Assembly (NCBI GenBank): GCA_018060305.1
Contig: JAGOWF010000005.1
Coordinates: forward strand, 1 to 5,076
Direction of reading: 5' to 3'
DNA: 5,076 nucleotides
Origin: Pyrinomonadaceae bacterium
GTDB lineage: Bacteria > Acidobacteriota > Blastocatellia > Pyrinomonadales > Pyrinomonadaceae
The notes beneath the pieces were generated by a model, which was not told the DNA's origin, ran no database searches, and saw only the letters and a list, made by a program, of their open reading frames with translations. Below are positions 1 through 5,076 of this stretch, one piece after another (position 1 is the stretch's first letter; every line of letters begins with the position of its first letter). Made by a program: the position numbers and the translations under genes.

Positions 1-2124
1 CCGGGCGGCGAGGAACGCGGCCTTGAGGCATTCGAGGGAATGTCGCCTGAGGCAGCCAATGGCACCTGGAAGCTGATGATGAGCGACGGTGCCGGAGGCG
101 ACACGGGAACGGTCTCAGCCGTTAACCTGTGCATCGTGGCAGGCGGCGGCGGACCTTCGCCGACACCCACACCACCGCCGGCAACGCCGACGCCGAGTCC
201 GAGTGCTACGCCGACACCGGGGCCGAGCCCAAGCTGTACGCCGACGCTGATCACGGAAGGCTTTGACACGATCACGGCGAATGTGCCGGGGGCAGGCTGG
301 TTTGCACAGAACAACAGTGTACCGGTCGGTTCGACGACATGGTTCCAGGGCAACAGTGCGGTATTCCCGTCACACACGGGGGCACCGACGTCGTATATCG
401 GCGGCAACTTCAACTCGACCGCGGGTGCGGGCACGATCAGCACATGGCTGCTGACTCCTCAGGTAACGCTGCAGAACGGAGCACAGATGACGTTCTGGAC
501 GCGGAGCACGGGATCAACATTCCCTGACCGCCTGCAGGTGAGGATGAGCACAGCGGGAGCGAGCACGAATGTCGGAACAGGTGCTACCGGCCTGGGAGAC
601 TTTACGGCTCTGATGCTGGACATCAACCCGACGTATCAGACAGGAGCGGGCGGATATCCGGCCGTGTGGACGCAGCAGACGATAACTGTGACTGGCGTTC
701 CGGTTCCGACACAGGGACGCTTCGCGTTCCGCTACTTTGTCGAGAACGGCGGCCCGTCGGGAGCAAACAGCGACTACATAGGTATCGACACGTTCCAGTA
801 CGGTGCGCCGTGCGGACCGAATCCGACGCCGTCGCCGACACCTCCGCCGGCAACGCCTACGCCGACACCGACGCCTCCACCGGCAACACCGACGCCGACG
901 CCACCGCCGGCAAGTCCGACGCCGACACCGTCCGCGTTTAGTATCACGTTCGCTCAGAACCCATATACTGAGGACGAGTCGCAGACGGCGGTGATCGGTA
1001 TCGTTCGCTCGGGTGATCTGTCAGGCACGAATGCCGTGACGTTCACTACCTCGAACGGAACGGCGACGGGCGGTGCGGCACCGGGGTCGGGCATCGACTA
1101 TCAGACGGTCGCCCAGGCTGTCGTGTTCAATCCGGGCGATACATTCAAGACCGTTAACGTCCCGATCTTTGGTGACGGCTTGAATGAACCGACGGAGACG
1201 GTGAACCTCACGCTGACCGGCGCCGGGACATTGGCACCTGAGGTGCAGAATGCTGTGCTCAACATCAACGACACCGCAACGGCATTCCGCTTCGGCGGGG
1301 CCATCTGCAGCAACCTCGGAGCTGCGGCTGACGTCTATCCGGCACCGATCACGGTTGCGGGTGGGCCACTGCAAATCGGCGCAATGCGTGTGACGCTCTA
1401 CGATCTGGAGCATGTGTTCCCGGATCACCTTGACGTCCTGCTTGTCGGCCCGGGAGGCCAGAAGTATGTGCTGATGGGTGATGCGGGCGGAGCGATTGCG
1501 ATACCGAGCAATAACACGGTAACGCTGAGCCTTCGTGACGCAGGGCCGGGAGTGCTCCCCAACTCGGGGCCGCTCACGACGGGCAACTTTGAGCCTACGA
1601 ACTGGGAGACACCTGTGACCAACTTCCCGGGAGCCGCACCGGCAGGGCCGTATAACGAGCCCGGCAGCACGGTCGGCGGAACGGGAACACAGACGCTGTT
1701 TGGCAACTTCGGTATGACGAATGCGAACGGTGTATGGAACCTGTATGTTCGTGATGATGCCGGCGTTCCGCTGGCTAATCCTGAGGCTGTGACCGGCTGC
1801 TTCAACGGCGGCTGGGGCATCGAGTTCCTTACGCTGACCGCAGCGAACGCCTCGATCTCGGGCCGAGTCCTAACGGCCGGAGGCCAGGGCATCCGCAATG
1901 CTGAGGTGGTGATCTCGGGCGGCACTCTGACGGAACCGATGAGGGTCCAGACGGGCAGCTTTGGATACTACAACTTCGAAGGCCTGCAGACAGGCCAGAC
2001 CTATATCGTTACGGTCAATTCGAGGCGGTATGTATTTGCTGTGCCGACACAGGTGCTGTCGCTGACGGACAATGTCGCCGATCTCGACTTTGTCGCGATC
2101 GACACGGGGGCCACGAACAACTAG
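1..2124 (+). CDS. Secreted multidomain surface protein, C-terminal 707 residues (5' end outside window)
   Basis: The frame is open from base 1, so the ATG at 40 is internal and the gene is cut by the window edge. Residues are numbered from base 1. Residues 1-46 are the tail of a P (homoB) domain, with NGTWKL and GDTGTV motifs. Residues 47-82 form a Pro/Thr/Ser linker. Residues 83-272 match a choice-of-anchor J/MAM-like domain: EGFD at 86, W100, WLLTP at 149, GID at 261. Residues 273-311 are a second linker. Residues 313-425 are a Calx-beta domain with DY at 366-367, NPGDTFK, and an acidic D392/E396/E399 cluster probably binding calcium. Residues 429-612 resemble a second P domain (HVFPDHLDV, NGVWNL). 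Residues 618-700 are a carboxypeptidase-regulatory-like fold (SISGRVLTAGGQGI). All these modules are typical of exported proteins; adhesion, substrate binding or an upstream protease are possible. No LPXTG or other C-terminal anchor is seen. The specific function is unknown. A strong terminator follows. Confidence 0.85.
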   Translation, partial: PGGEERGLEAFEGMSPEAANGTWKLMMSDGAGGDTGTVSAVNLCIVAGGGGPSPTPTPPPATPTPSPSATPTPGPSPSCTPTLITEGFDTITANVPGAGWFAQNNSVPVGSTTWFQGNSAVFPSHTGAPTSYIGGNFNSTAGAGTISTWLLTPQVTLQNGAQMTFWTRSTGSTFPDRLQVRMSTAGASTNVGTGATGLGDFTALMLDINPTYQTGAGGYPAVWTQQTITVTGVPVPTQGRFAFRYFVENGGPSGANSDYIGIDTFQYGAPCGPNPTPSPTPPPATPTPTPTPPPATPTPTPPPASPTPTPSAFSITFAQNPYTEDESQTAVIGIVRSGDLSGTNAVTFTTSNGTATGGAAPGSGIDYQTVAQAVVFNPGDTFKTVNVPIFGDGLNEPTETVNLTLTGAGTLAPEVQNAVLNINDTATAFRFGGAICSNLGAAADVYPAPITVAGGPLQIGAMRVTLYDLEHVFPDHLDVLLVGPGGQKYVLMGDAGGAIAIPSNNTVTLSLRDAGPGVLPNSGPLTTGNFEPTNWETPVTNFPGAAPAGPYNEPGSTVGGTGTQTLFGNFGMTNANGVWNLYVRDDAGVPLANPEAVTGCFNGGWGIEFLTLTAANASISGRVLTAGGQGIRNAEVVISGGTLTEPMRVQTGSFGYYNFEGLQTGQTYIVTVNSRRYVFAVPTQVLSLTDNVADLDFVAIDTGATNN
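154..246 (+). repeat. Pro/Thr/Ser-rich linker-coding low-complexity repeat, copy 1
   Basis: This stretch encodes a linker of alternating Pro with Thr, Ser and Ala between the first P domain and the choice-of-anchor J domain. It includes the octamer PPPATPTP (172-195), which recurs in the second linker. Codons are mostly CCG and ACG with occasional ACA and AGT, so the DNA itself is a degenerate repeat. Such linkers are extended, protease-resistant spacers in secreted bacterial proteins and may be glycosylated; the latter is inference. Confidence 0.8.
817..936 (+). repeat. Pro/Thr-rich linker-coding tandem repeat, copy 2
   Basis: The linker between the choice-of-anchor J and Calx-beta domains contains three tandem, in-frame units of 33, 27 and 30 bp (841-873, 874-900, 901-930). 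They encode PPPATPTPTPT, PPPATPTPT and PPPASPTPTP. All units keep the reading frame, so copy-number changes would only lengthen or shorten the spacer. The same core unit occurs in the first linker, about 670 bp upstream, giving possible recombination substrates inside one gene. Confidence 0.8.
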
Positions 2125-2155
2125 ACACGCTCCGCCTCAAGCGGACATAAGTGAG

Positions 2156-2187
2156 AAAGGGCGAGGCTCACCACCTCGCCCTTTTTT
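2156..2187 (+). terminator. Rho-independent terminator after the surface-protein gene
   Basis: A perfect 11-bp stem pairs AAAGGGCGAGG (2156-2166) with CCTCGCCCTTT (2174-2184) around a 7-nt loop. The run of six T residues at 2182-2187 partly enters the stem and continues after it. It lies 32 nt after the TAG stop at 2122-2124, as expected for an intrinsic terminator. It should separate transcription of the surface-protein gene from the mre operon. Confidence 0.92.
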
Positions 2188-2230
2188 ATGCAAAGGGCCT
2201 GGTCGGAACTCGAGACGAGCGAAAAAAGTC

Positions 2231-2258
2231 TTGCTAAAAGCCGATCTCAGTGGATAAT
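2231..2258 (+). promoter_or_regulatory. Candidate sigma70-type promoter for the mre operon
   Basis: TTGCTA at 2231-2236 (4 of 6 to the TTGACA consensus) is separated by 16 bp from GATAAT at 2253-2258 (5 of 6 to TATAAT). The region is AT-rich relative to the flanking genes, lies just after the terminator, and is the only good pair I see in the gap before mreB. Transcription would start near 2265, leaving a leader of roughly 80 nt. A second AT-rich stretch with TATGCT at 2275-2280 has no convincing -35 partner but cannot be excluded. Confidence 0.45.
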
Positions 2259-2348
2259 TCGTGAAGACACGGTGTATGCTATTTGATTAGGCATTTTTGT
2301 CTGAAAGCGGCTCTTAAGGCCGGATATTAGCTGGAAATTTGATCGATA

Positions 2349-3395
2349 ATGGCATTTAAGTCTCTGTTTAGCCTTTTTTCGAGCGATCTAGCGATCGACC
2401 TCGGAACTGCAAATACGCTCGTTTACGCAAAAGGCCGCGGCATCGTGGTCTCTGAACCGTCCATCGTGGCGATCAACAAGGTGACCAATCAGGTCGAGGC
2501 CGTCGGGCGTGACGCCAAGGAGATGCTCGGCCGCACGCCGGGCAACATCGTAGCGATACGACCTATGAAGGACGGCGTGATCGCAAATTTTGAGGTCACG
2601 GAGAAGATGCTGCAGCACTTCATCCGAAAAGCCCATAACGGGAAATCGTGGGTCCGCCCTCGCGTCGTTATCGGCATTCCGTCTGAGATCACACAGGTCG
2701 AGAGGCGTGCGGTCGAGGATTCGGCATATCGGGCAAAGGCATCAGAGGTCTATCTGGTCGAAGAGGCAATGGCCTCGGCGATAGGTGCAGGTTTGCCGAT
2801 CACCGAGCCGCACGGCAATATGGTCGTCGATATCGGCGGCGGCACGACGGATATTGCGGTCATCTCGCTGTCGGGCATCGTTTACTCGCGGGCGGTCCGT
2901 GTCGCGGGCAACGAGATGGACGAGTCGATCACGCAATATATCAAGCGCAAGTACAACCTTCTGATCGGCGAACGAACGGCCGAAGCGATCAAGATCGCGC
3001 TCGGCTCGGCCTTTCCGCTCGAAGAGCCGCTAACGATGGACGTTCGCGGACGCAACCTGATCGAGGGCATTCCGAAGACGATCTCGATGAGCGATGAGGA
3101 AATACGCGAGGCGCTGTCCGATTCGGTTTCGACGATCATCAACGCCGTCCGCGTCGCCCTCGAGCGAACCCCGCCGGAACTCTCGGCGGATATTGTCGAG
3201 CGAGGCATCGTGCTTACCGGCGGCGGAGCACTCCTTAAGAATCTCGACAAGCGCCTGATGATCGAGACGGGCTTGCCGGTTGTGCTCGCAGACGATCCCT
3301 TGTCGTCCGTCGTGTTGGGAACCGGCAAGATGCTGTCCGACTTCGAACTTCTTAAGCGCGTCAAGTGGGATAACTCATTAATGACCGGGAGTTAG
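2349..3395 (+). CDS. mreB: Rod shape-determining protein MreB (bacterial actin)
   Basis: Full-length 348-residue MreB, the usual family size. It is an actin-like ATPase that polymerises under the inner membrane and guides the cell-wall elongation complex. Visible motifs in order are phosphate-1 DLGTAN (17-22), the connect/catalytic region GIPSEITQVERRAVEDSA (109-126) and YLVEEAMASAIGAGLPI (135-151), phosphate-2 DIGGGTTD (161-168), and the adenosine motif TGGGALL (290-296) followed by the conserved DDPLSSVVLGTGKML end. The first ten residues (MAFKSLFSLF) are hydrophobic and amphipathic, like the membrane-binding N-terminus of Gram-negative MreB. The ATG at 2349 is chosen because it gives this canonical N-terminus. 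No clear Shine-Dalgarno sequence precedes it. It is the first gene of the mreB-mreC-mreD-mrdA cluster, with its own candidate promoter upstream. Confidence 0.98.
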   Translation: MAFKSLFSLFSSDLAIDLGTANTLVYAKGRGIVVSEPSIVAINKVTNQVEAVGRDAKEMLGRTPGNIVAIRPMKDGVIANFEVTEKMLQHFIRKAHNGKSWVRPRVVIGIPSEITQVERRAVEDSAYRAKASEVYLVEEAMASAIGAGLPITEPHGNMVVDIGGGTTDIAVISLSGIVYSRAVRVAGNEMDESITQYIKRKYNLLIGERTAEAIKIALGSAFPLEEPLTMDVRGRNLIEGIPKTISMSDEEIREALSDSVSTIINAVRVALERTPPELSADIVERGIVLTGGGALLKNLDKRLMIETGLPVVLADDPLSSVVLGTGKMLSDFELLKRVKWDNSLMTGS

Positions 3396-3401
3396 TTCCA
3401 A

Positions 3402-3465
3402 ATTTAAGTTCCAGGTTCCAAGTTTCTGTAGGCGACCTTGGAACATGAAACCTGGAACTTGAAAT
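3402..3465. repeat. Imperfect inverted repeat / hairpin in the mreB-mreC gap
   Basis: A perfect 12-bp arm AAGTTCCAGGTT (3406-3417) pairs with AACCTGGAACTT (3449-3460). Four outer base pairs (3402-3405 with 3462-3465) follow a single-base bulge at 3461. Five inner pairs (CCAAG 3418-3422 with CTTGG 3437-3441) follow a 7-nt bulge, leaving a 14-nt loop. An alternative 8-bp pairing (3415-3422 with 3437-3444) is also possible. GTTCCA recurs as direct copies at 3395, 3408 and 3415. There is no T tract after it, so it is not a standard terminator. It could be a dispersed intergenic repeat, or an mRNA stability or attenuation structure within the operon; the sequence alone does not decide. Confidence 0.8.
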
Positions 3466-3476
3466 CTCCGCACAGG

Positions 3477-4373
3477 ATGGTTGAGCGTAGTCAAACCGAA
3501 GTATGGCGGCTAGCTCCGTGGCTGATGATCGCACTATTGTTGATCAACTTCGTGTTGATGGCGTTTGATGCGCGAGAGATCACAACAGGGCAGCGTGTCA
3601 TAAGGTCATGGACGCAGACGGCTGCGGATTTTGTCCAATCGCCGGTCACGACGCTCACATCGGGAATTGCTAATTATTTTACATCGATCTCAAACCTGCG
3701 CTCGGCACAGGATGAAAATAGCCTGCTAAAGCAGCGCGTCCAAGAACTCGAAGTCGAGCTAAAACAGAAAGAAGAGCTCTCTACCGAGAACACGCGGCTA
3801 CGTTCGCTACTCGAACTCAAGGAACAGAGTCGGTACAAGGTGCTTACAGCACGCATCATCGGCCGTGACCCGTCGGTGTGGTTTGATGCATCGATCGTGA
3901 ATCGGGGCAGTCTCGACGGCGTTGCCCTGAACATGCCGGTTGTTACTGACGGCGGACTGGTGGGCCGCGTGACTGCGGTAAGTCCTCTCACGGCGCAGGT
4001 CGATCTGATCACCCGCGACAAATCGGGCGTCGGTGCCGTTGTCGGCCAGATCGGTGAATCAAATGCTTTGGGCGTAGTTGCCGGCACAAGCAAAAAGGAA
4101 GTCCTTGAGATGAAATACGTCCCGGGCAATATCGATGTCCGTATCGGTCAAGCTGTGTTCACAAGCGGCCAGGATGGCATTTTCCCGGCTGGACTAAAGA
4201 TCGGTGAGATCGTCAATATTGTCTCGGGGTCGGCGACGACACCTCATGTCATCCAGATCCGTCCGGCAGCCCGTCTTAGTTCTATGCAGGAGGTAGGGAT
4301 CCTCCTGTATGAGCCGCAGGCCAATGCCGACTACGACCAAAAGTTGCCAAACGCAGTAAGGCCAAAAGATTAG
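3477..4373 (+). CDS. mreC: Rod shape-determining protein MreC
   Basis: A 298-residue MreC, a bitopic inner-membrane protein whose periplasmic part links MreB/MreD to PBP2 and switches on wall synthesis. The order is a short cytoplasmic start, one membrane segment (about 13-30, rich in Leu/Ile/Met), a charged coiled coil (about 70-117, heptad-like Leu/Val spacing) and the double beta-barrel domain. Family hallmarks are ARIIGRDPSVWF (125-136), GGLVGRV (159-165) and the TSGQDGIFPAGLKIG stretch (229-243). A longer reading from TTG at 3438 would add 13 residues, but these are encoded by one arm of the inverted repeat. The ATG at 3477, next to the conserved-looking MVERSQTEVWRLAPW start, is preferred. 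ACAGG abuts that ATG too closely to be a normal ribosome site. mreC lies 81 nt after mreB and 13 nt before mreD. Confidence 0.95.
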   Translation: MVERSQTEVWRLAPWLMIALLLINFVLMAFDAREITTGQRVIRSWTQTAADFVQSPVTTLTSGIANYFTSISNLRSAQDENSLLKQRVQELEVELKQKEELSTENTRLRSLLELKEQSRYKVLTARIIGRDPSVWFDASIVNRGSLDGVALNMPVVTDGGLVGRVTAVSPLTAQVDLITRDKSGVGAVVGQIGESNALGVVAGTSKKEVLEMKYVPGNIDVRIGQAVFTSGQDGIFPAGLKIGEIVNIVSGSATTPHVIQIRPAARLSSMQEVGILLYEPQANADYDQKLPNAVRPKD

Positions 4374-4386
4374 CCTGATCGCATAA

Positions 4387-4935
4387 GTGGAAGGTGTAAG
4401 ACTAACGATCGCATTGATAATTGCCGTTGTGCTGCAGTGGACGCTGCGCAACGTGGCGGAGCCGTTGGCTTATATCGACCTACCGCTGATCATCGTCGTT
4501 TATGCCGCGCTGCAGCGAAATTCGATCCGTGCGATCATTTTTGGCACACTCGCAGGTATCGCCGTCGATGCGTTGAGTGGTGGTTTGTTAGGCGCGAACG
4601 GATTCTCAAAAACGCTTATTGCGTACATTGTCTCCGAGATCGCCCGCAGGGTATATCTGGACAACATTCTGCTCAGGATCCCCATCATAGCTGGCGCGTG
4701 TTTGCTTGACGACGTGGTCTATTACGGGCTCCATAGTCTGTTCGGACAGCCGCCAGCGGGTAACCTACTGGTCACGGGGGCGTATTCCTTGATCGGAACG
4801 ACCACCGTCGGAACGCTTATTTACCTGATGCTGCAAAGCCTGTCAGGTGAGAAGGGGACGAGGCGCAAACGCCGTGACGTGTTCGGTGCGCGGCGGCAGA
4901 CACGCAGGCGAAATCCCATCCGGTTGGGCAAATGA
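4387..4935 (+). CDS. mreD: Rod shape-determining protein MreD
   Basis: A 182-residue integral membrane protein with about five or six hydrophobic segments (roughly 6-19, 32-42, 48-64, 74-88, 94-116, 128-150). The MreD-type signature is FGTLAGIAVDALSGGLLGANG (52-72) followed by FSKTLIAYIV. MreD interacts with MreC and is needed for the rod complex. GTG at 4387 is the start: TAA at 4384-4386 lies directly upstream in frame, and the next candidate, TTG at 4414, would cut into the first membrane segment. No Shine-Dalgarno motif is obvious. The C-terminal 30 residues after the last membrane segment are strongly basic (10 Arg and 3 Lys) and probably cytoplasmic. Its position between mreC and mrdA supports the assignment, which would be less secure from sequence alone because MreD is poorly conserved. 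Confidence 0.92.
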   Translation: MEGVRLTIALIIAVVLQWTLRNVAEPLAYIDLPLIIVVYAALQRNSIRAIIFGTLAGIAVDALSGGLLGANGFSKTLIAYIVSEIARRVYLDNILLRIPIIAGACLLDDVVYYGLHSLFGQPPAGNLLVTGAYSLIGTTTVGTLIYLMLQSLSGEKGTRRKRRDVFGARRQTRRRNPIRLGK

Positions 4936-4936
4936 G

Positions 4937-5076
4937 ATGAAGATAGGTGACCACGTCCAGAACCTTGCGGCGCGGGTCGGCACGATACAGGTGCTGACGT
5001 TCGTGCTGCTCAGTATTTTGGGCGTCCGGCTCTATTACCTTCAGATAATGCGGGGCGACTATTTTAGCGACCGGGC
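4937..5076 (+). CDS. mrdA: Penicillin-binding protein 2 (MrdA), N-terminal fragment, truncated by window end
   Basis: Only the first 46 codons plus two bases are present. The peptide starts MKIGDHVQNLAARVG, has a single membrane segment (about 16-32) and then RLYYLQIMRGDYF (31-43), the characteristic juxtamembrane sequence of class B transpeptidases. Full-length PBP2 crosslinks peptidoglycan for lateral wall growth and pairs with the glycosyltransferase RodA. ATG at 4937 starts 1 nt after the mreD stop, suggesting translational coupling; an earlier ATG at 4932 reads only two codons before TGA and is discarded. No transpeptidase motifs (SxxK and others) can be seen because the gene leaves the window. 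Another class B PBP is possible, but its place after mreD strongly favours MrdA. Confidence 0.88.
   Translation, partial: MKIGDHVQNLAARVGTIQVLTFVLLSILGVRLYYLQIMRGDYFSDR

Noticed and set aside
841..930. Tandem repeats considered as a CRISPR or satellite array
   Set aside because: Units are adjacent, vary in length by codons and encode a Pro/Thr linker in frame; there are no unique spacers.
1021..1925. Long minus-strand frames (135 and 166 codons) opposite the surface-protein gene
   Set aside because: They lie antisense to well-recognised Calx-beta and P-like domains. Their length follows from the GC-rich codon pattern of the true frame, and the products match no family I recognise.
2131..2145. 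Small hairpin TCCGC/GCGGA just after the first stop codon
   Set aside because: Only 5 bp with no T tract; the real terminator is the 11-bp stem immediately downstream.
2072..2257. 61-codon + strand frame overlapping the end of the surface-protein gene and the terminator
   Set aside because: It runs through the terminator hairpin and into the promoter, and its product is low-complexity and basic with no recognisable family; it is an out-of-frame shadow.
2882..3364. 160-codon minus-strand frame opposite mreB
   Set aside because: It is antisense to a fully conserved mreB; the Ser/Arg-rich product is typical of a shadow frame.
3402..3465. Inverted repeat considered as an intrinsic terminator after mreB
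   Set aside because: No T run follows on either strand and the next genes are functionally bound to mreB, so complete termination is unlikely.
3674..4129. 151-codon minus-strand frame opposite mreC
   Set aside because: It is antisense to the conserved coiled coil and beta domain of MreC; Ser-rich shadow with no domain.
4932..4937. ATG at 4932 overlapping the mreD stop as the mrdA start
   Set aside because: It reads only two codons before TGA; the ATG at 4937 opens the true PBP2 frame.

Overview
The window looks like a chromosomal piece of a Gram-negative, probably rod-shaped bacterium with moderately high GC (judged by eye, not computed). All supported genes are on the + strand. The best taxonomic guess is an Acidobacteriota lineage, with Blastocatellia/Pyrinomonadaceae as the closest impression. 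It rests on the style of the secreted mosaic protein (P domain, Pro-Thr linkers, choice-of-anchor, Calx-beta and carboxypeptidase-regulatory-like modules) lying next to a standard mreBCD-mrdA cluster. This is inference from gene style; there is no rRNA or other marker in the window.

Region 1 (1-2124) is the 3' part of a large secreted or cell-surface protein whose N-terminus lies upstream of the window. It is a string of beta-sandwich modules: the tail of one proprotein-convertase-type P domain, a Pro/Thr/Ser linker, a choice-of-anchor J (MAM-like) domain, a second Pro/Thr linker, a Calx-beta domain, a second P-like domain and a C-terminal carboxypeptidase-regulatory-like fold. The catalytic or targeting part, if there is one, is not visible.

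Region 2 (2125-2348) is intergenic. It holds a strong rho-independent terminator (2156-2187) that closes the surface-protein gene, then a plausible sigma70-type promoter (2231-2258) and an untranslated leader of roughly 80 nt ahead of mreB.

Region 3 (2349-5076) is the rod-shape operon in its classic order: mreB (actin-like filament), mreC (periplasmic scaffold with a coiled coil), mreD (integral membrane partner) and the first 46 codons of mrdA (PBP2 transpeptidase), which runs off the end. Together these build the elongasome: MreB filaments under the membrane direct MreC/MreD, which activate the PBP2 (and, typically, RodA) peptidoglycan synthase for lateral wall growth. The mreC-mreD and mreD-mrdA junctions are tight (13 nt and 1 nt), whereas the mreB-mreC gap of 81 nt carries an imperfect inverted repeat able to form a long hairpin. 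That repeat is the most unusual non-coding feature here and also creates a misleading TTG start for mreC.

I see no clearly novel multi-gene system in this window. The points worth a second look are the mreB-mreC hairpin, the domain architecture of the surface protein, the very basic MreD tail and the lack of recognisable Shine-Dalgarno motifs at all four mre/mrd starts.
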